Shown here: positions 9,322-18,177 of the stretch, piece by piece
Layout of the letters: each line of letters opens with the position of its first letter
Position numbering within the stretch: the first letter of the stretch is position 1
Assembly (NCBI GenBank): GCA_947496235.1
Contig: CANMCE010000021.1
Location: 1-53,542, forward strand
DNA: 53,542 nt
Source of the DNA: an uncultured Glaciecola sp.
Lineage (GTDB): Bacteria > Pseudomonadota > Gammaproteobacteria > Enterobacterales > Alteromonadaceae
Direction of reading: 5' to 3'
Notes under the pieces: model-generated
Told to the model about the DNA's origin: nothing
Databases searched by the model: none
The model's input: only the letters and a program-made list of their open reading frames with translations
Position numbers and translations under genes: made by a program

Positions 9322-11273
9322 TTTTCCAATAAACCCCGATACATAGTATTTAATGTTTGAGCTGATTTTTCTAATGAATAATCCTGCTCAATAAACTGAC
9401 GAGCTCTATTTCCTAATGCTGTGGCAAGTTCTGGGTCTGTTACTAGCCGAGATACTGATTTTATAAACTGATCACTAAATCGACTAGCGCCAGCTGCGGG
9501 CACCAAGATACCGTTTACATCATCACGAATAACCTCAGCAATACCTCCTACTGAAGAGGCGACTATAGGCAAACCATTGGCCATGCCGCTGACTATTGCC
9601 ATGGGAACCCCTTCTGCATGGGAAGGATGAACTTGAATATCAGCAGCTTGCATCAAGGAATCAAGCTCACTTGTAAAGCCAATGAAGGTGACATAGTTAG
9701 ATAAATCAAGCTCAGTGCACAGTTTTTTTATGTCATCTTCCAGAGGGCCTCTACCAGGTAGCCATAGGCGTAATTGAGGGAAGAGGGAATGTAGCTTCTT
9801 AAAATTTTGTAAAAGAATGTCGTGACCTTTTTCTGGGTAGAAACGGGATACATTTATTAATACAATATTCTCGTCTGTTGCCCCATACTCTGCTCGTTTT
9901 TTAGTTCTCTCATCTACTGATAGCCATTTTTCTATTGGCGGCATGCCTGCAGGAAGCACTTGGACCTTATTCCTATTTATACCTCTTTTCCAGGTGTTTT
10001 CCATAGTTGTCATGCATTGGGATGTGATTAAATCAAAACGTTTTAACACTTTTTGGTTTATCCACTGAAGCATATTTCGTTTCCATCCAAAATCAGACCA
10101 GACATATAATGAACTCACGCATTTAATACCCAAACGTTTCGCTGATATTAAGCCAACGATGTCAGCGTATGTATTGTGAGTGTGAACTATGTCAGCATTC
10201 GCTGCTTTCAGTATTTTATTTAAACGTCGTGACGCACTGAAAATTGGCTTGCCTCGATGCCAAGGAATAGTTTTGACACTAAAACCGGCTTTTTCAGCTG
10301 CTTCAACAAAAAGTCTTTCGCTATTATCAGGATTTGAAAAACAAACTAGCTGTACATCAATCACTTTTGGATTCAGCGAATGTAACCAATTTAAAACTAT
10401 TGTTTCAACGCCCCCAAAATCAATGGTATGTAGTAAATGAACTACGTTGATTTTTTCGTAAGGCGCTTTTGTTTTGGATGTCGACTCTGTAGATAAAATG
10501 ATGCCAGCAAGAGTAGAATCTAAACTATCTATTGACTTTTTCATGTCTTCTACGTCAGTCTGGCGTAAGAGTCCCTTAGCGCCAACACCAACAACCTGAT
10601 TTACATGTGAAGCCAAAAGCGCAGTCTCAGAATATTCAAGGAATTCTGGTGCTGAAATGATAACACCATCATATTGATGGCTAAGTTCATTAAATAGTCT
10701 TTGTCCACCTCTAGAAAATAGTTGAGCAATGACATGAGCGTCGGTTTTACCAGCAGGCAATAGGTAAAGACCAGCAACAAAGGTCGGCTTAATCGCTTCG
10801 TTAATAGTAAGTTTTGCGGAAACTACATCTGACAGCCCATTCTCATTCTTAATTGCAAAATTCTTATGCAACTGAGGATTTCGACAGTTAGCGTCGATAA
10901 GAAGTACTTTTCCAGATTCTTGAGTGAGTGCCATTGCATGAGCTACTTGACTAGCAACTTCAGCTGAGCCGTGATCTTTCGATACGCCAGTAAACATTAT
11001 GATGCTGCCGTCAGTCTCGAAAGTAGCTCTTAACCGAGCGGCTAATCTAACAGCATCATCATTGAGTTTCAGTTGGTCAAGATTATGGATATCTAAAATA
11101 GTATTTAATTGTTCACGAGATAATTGTCCCTCACGTACAATAAGCTCTCCAAATAGAATGTCCTCGCCATTACTCTTTCTAGATTCTTGTTCCTTTAGGC
11201 GCTGTTTTAATTGATCTTCGGACAAATAGCCAAGCTGCACCATCTTTTTGCCGATATGACTTGCATCATGCAT
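9318..11273 (-). CDS. fusion: MshEN-like domain, degenerate BY-kinase-like ATPase, GT4 glycosyltransferase
   Basis: The 651-residue protein has three parts. Residues 1-70 are helical with MshEN/GspE-N-like phrases (LGYLSEDQL, GELIVREGQLSREQL). Residues about 75-260 match the CpsD/Wzc tyrosine-kinase fold, including VLLIDANCRNPQLHK (Walker A'). However, the P-loop reads GVSKDHGSAE with no GK(S/T), and the Walker B aspartate is replaced (VIISAPE where VIIDTPP is usual). No tyrosine-rich tail follows. Residues about 275-651 form a GT4 domain (HTIDFGGVE, NVSRFYPEKGHD, GRGPLEDDI), in which EX7E reads E554 to S562. Start chosen at ATG 11273, with GAGG 7 bases upstream, over TTG 11279. It sits inside the leftward exopolysaccharide operon. 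The kinase part is probably non-catalytic; the GT part may still work. Confidence 0.85.
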   Translation of the reverse strand: MHDASHIGKKMVQLGYLSEDQLKQRLKEQESRKSNGEDILFGELIVREGQLSREQLNTILDIHNLDQLKLNDDAVRLAARLRATFETDGSIIMFTGVSKDHGSAEVASQVAHAMALTQESGKVLLIDANCRNPQLHKNFAIKNENGLSDVVSAKLTINEAIKPTFVAGLYLLPAGKTDAHVIAQLFSRGGQRLFNELSHQYDGVIISAPEFLEYSETALLASHVNQVVGVGAKGLLRQTDVEDMKKSIDSLDSTLAGIILSTESTSKTKAPYEKINVVHLLHTIDFGGVETIVLNWLHSLNPKVIDVQLVCFSNPDNSERLFVEAAEKAGFSVKTIPWHRGKPIFSASRRLNKILKAANADIVHTHNTYADIVGLISAKRLGIKCVSSLYVWSDFGWKRNMLQWINQKVLKRFDLITSQCMTTMENTWKRGINRNKVQVLPAGMPPIEKWLSVDERTKKRAEYGATDENIVLINVSRFYPEKGHDILLQNFKKLHSLFPQLRLWLPGRGPLEDDIKKLCTELDLSNYVTFIGFTSELDSLMQAADIQVHPSHAEGVPMAIVSGMANGLPIVASSVGGIAEVIRDDVNGILVPAAGASRFSDQFIKSVSRLVTDPELATALGNRARQFIEQDYSLEKSAQTLNTMYRGLLEK

Positions 11274-11314
11274 TTTCAAACCTCAACTTCACTTGTCATT
11301 CATATTGACTATTG

Positions 11315-12982
11315 TTATTCAAAACGTAATCGAGAAATCCATATTTCTCGGCTACCTTTGGCATTTTCTGTAACTGCACCAGCATCAGCAATTGTAATTT
11401 TATTGATTAAATGGACTTCTAACTTACGGTTTTTCGCTTTTGAATTATCTACTACCATGTCATTGATTGAAATCGATATGCTTTTTGATTTTTCGCCGGG
11501 TTGAACTACGGCATAAAAAGCCTCGCCAGTATTTTCTTCTACTTGAAATAGTATTGGACCTGACACATTACTCATAATATCAAATTTGATTACGGACATG
11601 TCTTCCAGTTCGCCTGCTGCTATGGCCTTTGAAAGCCATTGAAAACGTCCTTTTTTGTAATCAAACGACCAATGCATCGCTTTTTGGTCACTAACTGGGT
11701 AGTTTTTTAAGCTCACATTATCTGCACTTGAAGAACTAAATAAATCATTATGTTCGGAAAATCCAATAATTAATTGTTCTGGTTCAGTTTTTGGCGCTTG
11801 GTCCGGAGAAGATGCACCTGAAGATGGAGTCGCTAACATTTCTTGCCAAGTCGACCAGGCAAGCTTTGGTTCTAAATGTTGGTTAAAGAAACCAATATTT
11901 TGCCACAGCAAATATGCGTCGTTATCTACCTTTAAATCTTCAAACAGTTTTTCGTAGTCAACAGTCATAAACCAGACTACAAACAAATAATTATCTTGTT
12001 TAGCAAATTCAACTAAATCTGTTAAATATCTTTGTTGTAGTTTTTCACTTCCATTCATTTTGAGGTCAAAACTTTTAAGCTCAACATTTTGAGAAGAATA
12101 CCCAGTTTCACAAATTGCGATTGGTACTCCCATTTTTTTTGAGTAGTCTCCAAGCCAAGCTAATGGGGTGCGCCATTCTTGAGGGGGAGGGGGTAAAGGG
12201 TCTGCACCAAATTCTTCATGGAAAACGGACATATAAGGATAAAAACTAATGCCTATAAAGTCGCTATTCTTAACAACAGTTTCTACTCTATCTTGTATAG
12301 ATTCATCCATTAATGTTTGCAGACCAAATGAAATGCCGATAGCAAGATTCGGATAGTCCTTTTTAATATTCGAATATACGTGAAGATAAAGGGATTCAAA
12401 GTCGCGCCATCTTCCTGGTTTACGGTGGGCTAATTCTCCAGCTTCCAAACCAATATTTATGTAATCAGGTTTAAAGTATTCAATTGCTCTGCGTACGTAA
12501 TTTAGATAAGCAGTTTTGACATCATCATCGTCAAGATCATTGTTTAAAAAGCTCGAAGAAGTAGAGGAGCCTTCACTTGGTGCTATTAGATTTACTCTGT
12601 CCTCGGCTAAGGGAGCGAGTGCTAGATAAGTAGGTTTTCCCGCTGGTTTGTTTTCTAGATGCTCTCGCCAGCTATCCTGTACTTTTTTAGGATAGGGCCT
12701 GTCATTTAATAACGCTTCTTGCCAAGGAATACCGTTATCTCGCTGGACTACAAATATTTGTCCATTATCGTTTGCTAGTTTAAATGATCGTTTTACTGCT
12801 TTTGGCTCAAATGCGTAAGGAAAAGGAGTAAAACCGAAAAATGGGCTATTTTCTGGAATTATTGGTTTAACATTATTTGAACTTGCAGGTTCCTTGTTCT
12901 CAGTACCTGTGGATGAACAAACGGTTAATGTGAACAAACAACACAAACAAATAATTAAGTAGTGCTTTTTATTTAATAACAT
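11315..12982 (-). CDS. putative glycoside hydrolase-like lipoprotein of the exopolysaccharide operon
   Basis: The 555-residue protein has a signal peptide ending at CLFTLTVC, a lipoprotein-like site although valine before the cysteine is unusual. Residues about 50-385 look like a TIM-barrel glycosidase: YINIGLEAGE offers a candidate acid/base glutamate, and AICETGYSS is typical of a clan GH-A nucleophile strand (GH53/GH113-like). The last 150 residues form a beta-rich domain resembling carbohydrate-binding jelly rolls. By analogy with PslG and similar enzymes in polysaccharide loci it may trim or release the polymer in the periplasm. I place the start at ATG 12982, with AGAG upstream, 10 bases after the previous stop, rather than an upstream TTG. 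Confidence 0.7.
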   Translation of the reverse strand: MLLNKKHYLIICLCCLFTLTVCSSTGTENKEPASSNNVKPIIPENSPFFGFTPFPYAFEPKAVKRSFKLANDNGQIFVVQRDNGIPWQEALLNDRPYPKKVQDSWREHLENKPAGKPTYLALAPLAEDRVNLIAPSEGSSTSSSFLNNDLDDDDVKTAYLNYVRRAIEYFKPDYINIGLEAGELAHRKPGRWRDFESLYLHVYSNIKKDYPNLAIGISFGLQTLMDESIQDRVETVVKNSDFIGISFYPYMSVFHEEFGADPLPPPPQEWRTPLAWLGDYSKKMGVPIAICETGYSSQNVELKSFDLKMNGSEKLQQRYLTDLVEFAKQDNYLFVVWFMTVDYEKLFEDLKVDNDAYLLWQNIGFFNQHLEPKLAWSTWQEMLATPSSGASSPDQAPKTEPEQLIIGFSEHNDLFSSSSADNVSLKNYPVSDQKAMHWSFDYKKGRFQWLSKAIAAGELEDMSVIKFDIMSNVSGPILFQVEENTGEAFYAVVQPGEKSKSISISINDMVVDNSKAKNRKLEVHLINKITIADAGAVTENAKGSREIWISRLRFE

Positions 12983-12992
12983 TTCGGCAACT

Positions 12993-13946
12993 CTATGCGG
13001 CAATCACAAGCTCGTCTATTAATACTTTCAAACCGTCTGATAGATTGAATTTGGGTGACCAACCTATCATAGCCTTAGCTTCAGAAATATCAGAGTAACT
13101 TCTCTGCATCTCTGTTGGACGAATTTTTTGCTGGTTAATAATAATTGAAGTATCGGCTTTCATCATGTCAATAATGGTATTAGCTATAAGCTGAACAGAT
13201 AATTCTTCTGCTCCTGATACATTAATAACACTGCCATGTACAGAATATGCATGTTCTAAAGACAATAAATAAGCGTCAACGGCGTCGTCTATGTAAAGCG
13301 GTGCGCGCGTTTGTAATCCACCATCTAAAGTAATACTTTTATCACCACGTAAAGCACAGTTGATAACAAACTTGATCAGGTTTAGAGGTTGCCTAGCGCC
13401 ATATACTAGCGTGGGTCTAACCGAAACTGCATTAAATCCATGAAGATTTCCAAATAATTTAGCATATTCCCAGCCGGCAATTTTAGAAATTGCATAAGAA
13501 CTGTTTGGTCCAACAGGGGTCTTGCTAGAATATGGTACCGCGTTAGTCCCGTAAACTTTTGCAGAATCTCCGTATACGATTACTTCTGGGTTATTTGATT
13601 TTGTAAAGGCATCTAGTAGATTGATTGTTCCTTGGATATTTACATCAACAGTATCTACGGACTGTTGAAAACCTTCACTAGCGTCTGGCTGCGATGCCAT
13701 ATGAAAAATAATATGGGGATTAAAATCGACCACAGTTTGAGAGATTTTTTCTTGGTCGAGTAGATCACATGGAACAAAATTAATTTGGTCTTTATGAAGA
13801 ATATGATCTAGCTTACCTCGTTTTCGGGAAAGGGCAAGGATATGAGAGTTTGGAATGGATAAATCTGAAAGTAAAGATTCGACTATATGAGATCCAATAA
13901 ATCCACCTGCTCCAGTAATTAAAACTCGCTTATTACTGAGATCCAT
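12993..13946 (-). CDS. NAD-dependent epimerase/dehydratase of the exopolysaccharide operon
   Basis: The 317-residue extended SDR enzyme has the Rossmann motif TGAGGFIGSH, the serine region YGDSAKVYG and the catalytic YAISK. It resembles UDP-glucose 4-epimerase and GDP-sugar dehydratase/reductase families, so it probably makes a nucleotide sugar for the repeat unit. The start is ATG 13946, preceded by a strong AAGGAG at 7 bases; a more upstream TTG lacks such a site. It is the second gene of the leftward operon, after the priming transferase. The precise reaction is not determinable here. Confidence 0.88.
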   Translation of the reverse strand: MDLSNKRVLITGAGGFIGSHIVESLLSDLSIPNSHILALSRKRGKLDHILHKDQINFVPCDLLDQEKISQTVVDFNPHIIFHMASQPDASEGFQQSVDTVDVNIQGTINLLDAFTKSNNPEVIVYGDSAKVYGTNAVPYSSKTPVGPNSSYAISKIAGWEYAKLFGNLHGFNAVSVRPTLVYGARQPLNLIKFVINCALRGDKSITLDGGLQTRAPLYIDDAVDAYLLSLEHAYSVHGSVINVSGAEELSVQLIANTIIDMMKADTSIIINQQKIRPTEMQRSYSDISEAKAMIGWSPKFNLSDGLKVLIDELVIAA

Positions 13947-14070
13947 ACCCTTTCTCCTTAAATACGCTAGGTTGAATGCTCTTCTCAACTGTTGCGAAAC
14001 TACCGTAAATATCTGTAAATGGAAACAAAGTTAAGTTGCAATAATCTTTCTGAAGTTCTACTTAGCCTAA

Positions 14071-14883
14071 TTAAAATGCGCCATGGCGAAATATAACGCC
14101 TTTTACCGTTAATAAAACGATTTTGATGTCAAACATCAATGAGCGCTTTTCAACGTATTCAACGTCAAGGTCAACTGTTTCATAAAAACCTAGTCTTCCT
14201 CTTCCAGAGACTTGTGCTAGGCCTGTTATACCTGGACGCACAGTAAACTTTTTCAACATCTCACCTTTGTAATAAGGGAGCATTTCAGGAATTTCAGGTC
14301 TTGGGCCAACAAGTGCCATCTCACCAGTTAGAAGACACCAGAAATTGGGTAGTTCATCTAAGGTGGATTTTCTCAACCAACGTCCTTGGCGAGTAATACG
14401 AGGATCTTCCTTTACCTTAAAATATAAATCTTGAAGTTCTTTATCGTCATACTTATATGCATACCATTCAGGGAATCTCTCTCTGGCATCAACATACATA
14501 GTGCGAAATTTAGTGAAGCGAAATAACTTAGTTCCTGCACTCACTCGTTTTTGTACGAAGAGCACTGGACCGCGACTGTCGAGTACTATAACTATAGCTA
14601 CGAACAGCATTAGAGGCAAGCCAATTGTAAGTGCAATTAGGGCTACTGTTATTTCAATTAAACGAAGCGCCAACGAGGGCTTTTCGATAGGATAAGGAAA
14701 CGCCTGCTCAGCCTCTTTTTGGGTAGAAATATTTCTACCTTCAAAAACACCCGCTTTCCCAATTGTTTTTTCCAGAGCAACTTCTGAGCCATTACCACTG
14801 TAAGAATTTATGTTTTTTCTTGCTGTATCTACGACACAATCCTGCATTGTATTTTCTGCGCCAATCATTGCCTTCCCATTCAT
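14071..14883 (-). CDS. priming sugar transferase (polyprenyl-phosphate glycosyl-1-phosphate transferase)
   Basis: The 270-residue protein belongs to the bacterial sugar transferase family (PF02397, WcaJ/WbaP C-terminal type). It has one membrane segment (LIALTIGLPLMLFVAIVIV), then GPVLFVQKRVSAG, FRFTKFRTM, STLDELPNFW, LVGPRPEIPEM and RPGITGLAQVSGRG, all strongly conserved in the family. It transfers a sugar-1-phosphate to undecaprenyl phosphate at the inner membrane and so starts repeat-unit synthesis. It is the short form, without the extra N-terminal helices of WcaJ, but carries about 70 residues of polar N-terminal extension. ATG start with AAGGAG 9 bases upstream. It is the first gene of the leftward operon. 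Confidence 0.95.
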   Translation of the reverse strand: MNGKAMIGAENTMQDCVVDTARKNINSYSGNGSEVALEKTIGKAGVFEGRNISTQKEAEQAFPYPIEKPSLALRLIEITVALIALTIGLPLMLFVAIVIVLDSRGPVLFVQKRVSAGTKLFRFTKFRTMYVDARERFPEWYAYKYDDKELQDLYFKVKEDPRITRQGRWLRKSTLDELPNFWCLLTGEMALVGPRPEIPEMLPYYKGEMLKKFTVRPGITGLAQVSGRGRLGFYETVDLDVEYVEKRSLMFDIKIVLLTVKGVIFRHGAF

Positions 14884-15807
14884 TGCCCTAATCTCCTTTT
14901 CCTTGCTGAATATGTTAACTAAACAAACTTTTAAACTTTTTAGGCTATTTGGCGTAACTACTTAAATAAAAAAGTAATGGCTCTTAGTGTGAAATGCTTT
15001 ATCACACTGAACTACAAAACCCTTAGTGTGTCCTACTACCAGCTAAAGCGTGAAAAAACTAAATAAACCTTCTTGTTAAATAATCACGAACTTAATTGAA
15101 ACAAACAATTAAGCCGCCGTCCTTGAATCAACAAGATGCATTTCGGTTCTTCCAGTCATCTTTGACGAAGACTTCCAACTTTTATAAAAAACTGATGCGA
15201 TTTTATATAAAAATTCAGTTAGCAGTTTAAAAAGCGTCAAATTTCTGACTATGTAATCACAAAAATTAAAAAAGTTCCAGAGATTATGATGATAATTTGA
15301 ACGATTTTATGTTCAAATTTGTTATAAAAAAGGGCTTCTGTAGATCTTTTGGCAATAGATTTGAAAAAATTACCAAAGTTAATTGCTTTGCTGAGAAAAA
15401 CAGTGAATATTAGAAAGTGACAAATAAATCGCAACGGACTTTTATGCAAACCAACACAAGGAATAAACGTTTTTAATGACAAGATACACTAAAACGCTTT
15501 AGTCGATGTCGAAAGACATAACAACAACTAAGCAGGGACTGATAATACTCGTAATAGGGAGAGGATTAGATAAAAAGTGATTTTTCATGATTATCTCTGC
15601 CAAACCCGTTAACTAATAAAGCACGTCAAATCTTAGGTCGTTGTATGCTTCTAATTTTGAATAAAGGCATTTCGTGCATCCTTTCACTTTAAACCGCATC
15701 TTTGCCTGATGGTATGTTTAGAATCTTTAAGGTCTTGGAATAATATCTCGTAAACTAGACCTAAGAGAACAGCCGTTGCCAATTAGTATTAATAAGTTAG
15801 AAGCAAG
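14884..15807. promoter_or_regulatory. 924-bp divergent control region of the exopolysaccharide locus
   Basis: This long, AT-rich region separates the two operons and must hold both promoters. It contains a set of AGTGTG half-sites at 14983-15030, reported separately. I found no JUMPstart/ops element (GGCGGTAG) on either strand and no convincing sigma-54 box. A minus-strand frame at 15249-15482 starts with TTG, lacks a ribosome site and is not convincing. The length suggests a long 5' leader or several regulators. Confidence 0.5.
14983..15030. promoter_or_regulatory. cluster of AGTGTG half-sites, candidate operator
   Basis: AGTGTGA (14986-14992) and TCACACT (15002-15008) form a 7-bp inverted repeat with a 9-base spacer. 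A direct copy of CTTAGTGTG (first at 14983-14991) recurs at 15022-15030. The half-site resembles the CRP core TGTGA, but the CRP spacer is 6 bases, so another dimeric regulator is more likely. It lies about 100 bases before the leftward operon. Confidence 0.4.
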
Positions 15808-16536
15808 ATGAAATTATTGAGAACAGCATTTTACGCAGGATTTATACTCATATCTCTTTCTGGTTGCGCCAGCACGGACTATGATGATGTAGAGCGTCCT
15901 GACATCCCAACCAGAGAAATTGCTAATCCATACGTATATAAACTGGGCGTAGGCGATAAATTCAGTGTCAAATTTTTCTACAATCCCGAACTTAACGAAG
16001 AAATCATGATTCGGCCAGATGGTAAAGCATCTTTGCAACTTGCCGGAGATATCGAAATGGCCGGGTTAACTGTAGAAGAATTGCGCCTGAAGTTAACGGA
16101 CCAGTTCACTAGCTTTCTAAAAAATCCAGAAGTTAGCGTTATTGTTCGTGAAATTGAGTCACAGCAAATCTTTGTCGGTGGGGAAGTCGTTAATCCCGGA
16201 ATGTACAAAGCAACTGGAGGGCTATCTCCGCTGCAAGCCATATTTTTGGCCGGTGGCGCTGAGGCGACAGCAGAGCTTAGTACTATAGTAATTTTGCGGG
16301 ATAATGGAGAACCTTTCTTAGACTATTACATTATCGACATGGAAAATAACTTGGGGCAGCCGAATCAATTTCAATATTTTCAGTTGCAAGCCAATGACAT
16401 AGTGTTTGTTCCACAGTCTCGTATAGCATCAATAAATCAATTCGTTGATCAATACATACAAAAAATGTTGCCGATTTTGGGTAATTTAAACTTTAGTGTC
16501 TTTTATGACATTAATGGCGACCGAACGAATTTGTAA
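15808..16536 (+). CDS. Wza-like outer-membrane polysaccharide export lipoprotein
   Basis: The 242-residue protein has a lipoprotein signal with lipobox LSGC (Cys20). It then has the poly_export domain (YKLGVGDKFSVKFFYNPELN, RPDGKASLQLAGDIEMAGLT) and one SLBB-type domain (QQIFVGGEVVNPGMYKATGG, LQAIFLAGG). It is shorter than E. coli Wza (about 380 residues) and lacks the C-terminal amphipathic helix region, as in the short two-domain export proteins of many marine loci. It would form the periplasmic/outer-membrane channel with the Wzz-like protein encoded next. ATG start. It is the first gene of the rightward operon. Confidence 0.92.
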   Translation: MKLLRTAFYAGFILISLSGCASTDYDDVERPDIPTREIANPYVYKLGVGDKFSVKFFYNPELNEEIMIRPDGKASLQLAGDIEMAGLTVEELRLKLTDQFTSFLKNPEVSVIVREIESQQIFVGGEVVNPGMYKATGGLSPLQAIFLAGGAEATAELSTIVILRDNGEPFLDYYIIDMENNLGQPNQFQYFQLQANDIVFVPQSRIASINQFVDQYIQKMLPILGNLNFSVFYDINGDRTNL

Positions 16537-16549
16537 AAGGAAGTTTATT

Positions 16550-18133
16550 GTGGCGTTTTTTGACTATACAGAAAATAACGAATCCTCAATTATTGAAGAT
16601 ATTTTGACCATTGTTCGAAGGAACATCAAATTCATTATAATCACGTTTTTGCTAATTTTAGCGGCTGTTTATGGTTCTTTGTTATACATGACGAACCAAT
16701 ACGAGTCTTATGCTTTGTTAATGGTGCAGCTAGGCAGAGAAAATACTGAAGTACCAATCACTGTTGATAATGGCGGCGTTTTTGCCAGTGGTGTACAAAA
16801 AGAAGAAATCAATTCGTATGTTAACTTGCTCTCTTCTAGAACTCTGATTGAAACGGCCCTTGATGAAATTGGTGAAGAGAGATTTAGTTTTGAGGCACCG
16901 CCACCAGAAACTTTGTTTCAACATTTAAAGTATTATGTGAAATCGGCGGCCAAGTGGAGTAAAACCCAACTAGAAGAAGGTCTTATACTTACCGGCCTTA
17001 AAAACAGAATGTCTGAACGCGCTAAAATCATTACCCTAATTGAGCGCTCGTTAAGTGTAGCCCGTGAACGAGATTCAAATATCATAAGAATTTCCCTACG
17101 ACTACCAGACCCTGCGCTGGCTCAGTTGACCATTCAAACCTTAATAGACAAATACCACGAAAAACACGTTTCAATTCGCCAAACTAATAATATCCAAGCT
17201 GCCTTTAATGACCAGAGCTTAGTTTACAAAGACCAATTGATGAATAAACGGAATGAAATCATATCCATTATGAATACTTGGAATATTACTTCTGTGGAAG
17301 AACAGCGTGCGGAATTAATTAAGAATGTGCATAAAACAAAATATGCCATGAGTGAAAAAGAAACACTAAAACAAGAATTGATAACCAAAAGACCTATTAT
17401 CTTACAGCAAATTGAGCAAGAGCCGTCAGTGCGAAAAGAAGCGGAAGTTTTTAACAACGGCAGTGAAGAAGCCATTCGAGAAGAATTAGCAAAACTTAGA
17501 ATTCGGCAAATCAATGCTCAAAATAGATATAGCCAAAACTCAAAAATGCTAGAAATTATCAACGAAGAAATACAAGAAATGGAACAATTGCTATCAAATG
17601 AACGAGAGCAACAATCTACCAGTGTAACATTTCAACCAAATCCAAGAGCTGAAAACTTAAGAAATCAAATTAAAGAAATTGATTCCAAAGTAGCAGGGCT
17701 TAATGCTGCTATTCAACAGGATCTGAATAATATTAAACGTTTTGAAGATGAAATAAGACGTCTCGATCAGGGCAGTAATTTGCTTACTGTAGCTGAGTTA
17801 GAATACTCGGTACTTGAAACGAAATACCTCTCAAGTGCATCACGTTTAGAACAAGCAAAAATTGCTTTGGCCCTTGATGCCGCTCAAATAGCTAATATTT
17901 CCACAGTGGCAGCAGCCAATTTGCCTACAGTACCTGTTGCTCCCAAACGTCTTCTATTGCTAGTGATTGGCGCTGTGGTTGCTTTAATTGCAGGCGTTGG
18001 ACTAGCGCTTTTACGTGAATGGTTGAGTGATATTGTGCATGAAGAGCGAGACATCATATCTTTAGATGGGGTTAAATTTTTAGGGCATTTTGAAAAAGCG
18101 ACAGCGAGCAATTCGGTAGCAAATATAAGTTGA
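16550..18133 (+). CDS. Wzz/GumC-like chain-length co-polymerase, no kinase domain
   Basis: The 527-residue protein has an N-terminal membrane helix (FIIITFLLILAAVYGSLLYM), a Wzz domain with ESYALLMVQLG, a long periplasmic coiled coil (about residues 200-420) and a C-terminal helix (LLLVIGAVVALIAGVGLALL) followed by a short cytoplasmic tail. This is the PCP-2a/GumC layout without the C-terminal tyrosine kinase. It controls chain length and contacts Wza. I choose the GTG at 16550 as start because AGGAAG lies 6 bases upstream; GTG 16496 and ATG 16511 would overlap the preceding gene and lack a site. The kinase partner would have to be elsewhere, or be the degenerate domain fused to a GT at 9318-11273. 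Confidence 0.9.
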   Translation: MAFFDYTENNESSIIEDILTIVRRNIKFIIITFLLILAAVYGSLLYMTNQYESYALLMVQLGRENTEVPITVDNGGVFASGVQKEEINSYVNLLSSRTLIETALDEIGEERFSFEAPPPETLFQHLKYYVKSAAKWSKTQLEEGLILTGLKNRMSERAKIITLIERSLSVARERDSNIIRISLRLPDPALAQLTIQTLIDKYHEKHVSIRQTNNIQAAFNDQSLVYKDQLMNKRNEIISIMNTWNITSVEEQRAELIKNVHKTKYAMSEKETLKQELITKRPIILQQIEQEPSVRKEAEVFNNGSEEAIREELAKLRIRQINAQNRYSQNSKMLEIINEEIQEMEQLLSNEREQQSTSVTFQPNPRAENLRNQIKEIDSKVAGLNAAIQQDLNNIKRFEDEIRRLDQGSNLLTVAELEYSVLETKYLSSASRLEQAKIALALDAAQIANISTVAAANLPTVPVAPKRLLLLVIGAVVALIAGVGLALLREWLSDIVHEERDIISLDGVKFLGHFEKATASNSVANIS

Positions 18134-18177
18134 CCGATATAGCCACTATTGTTAGCAAGAGATTTGACGGTGATAAC

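Noticed and set aside
14986-15008. CRP binding site in the exopolysaccharide control region
   Set aside because: Half-sites fit TGTGA/TCACA but the spacer is 9 bases instead of 6, so it is listed only as an unknown operator candidate.
15249-15482. 77-codon minus-strand frame in the exopolysaccharide control region
   Set aside because: TTG start without ribosome site, low-complexity hydrophobic ending and no family resemblance.
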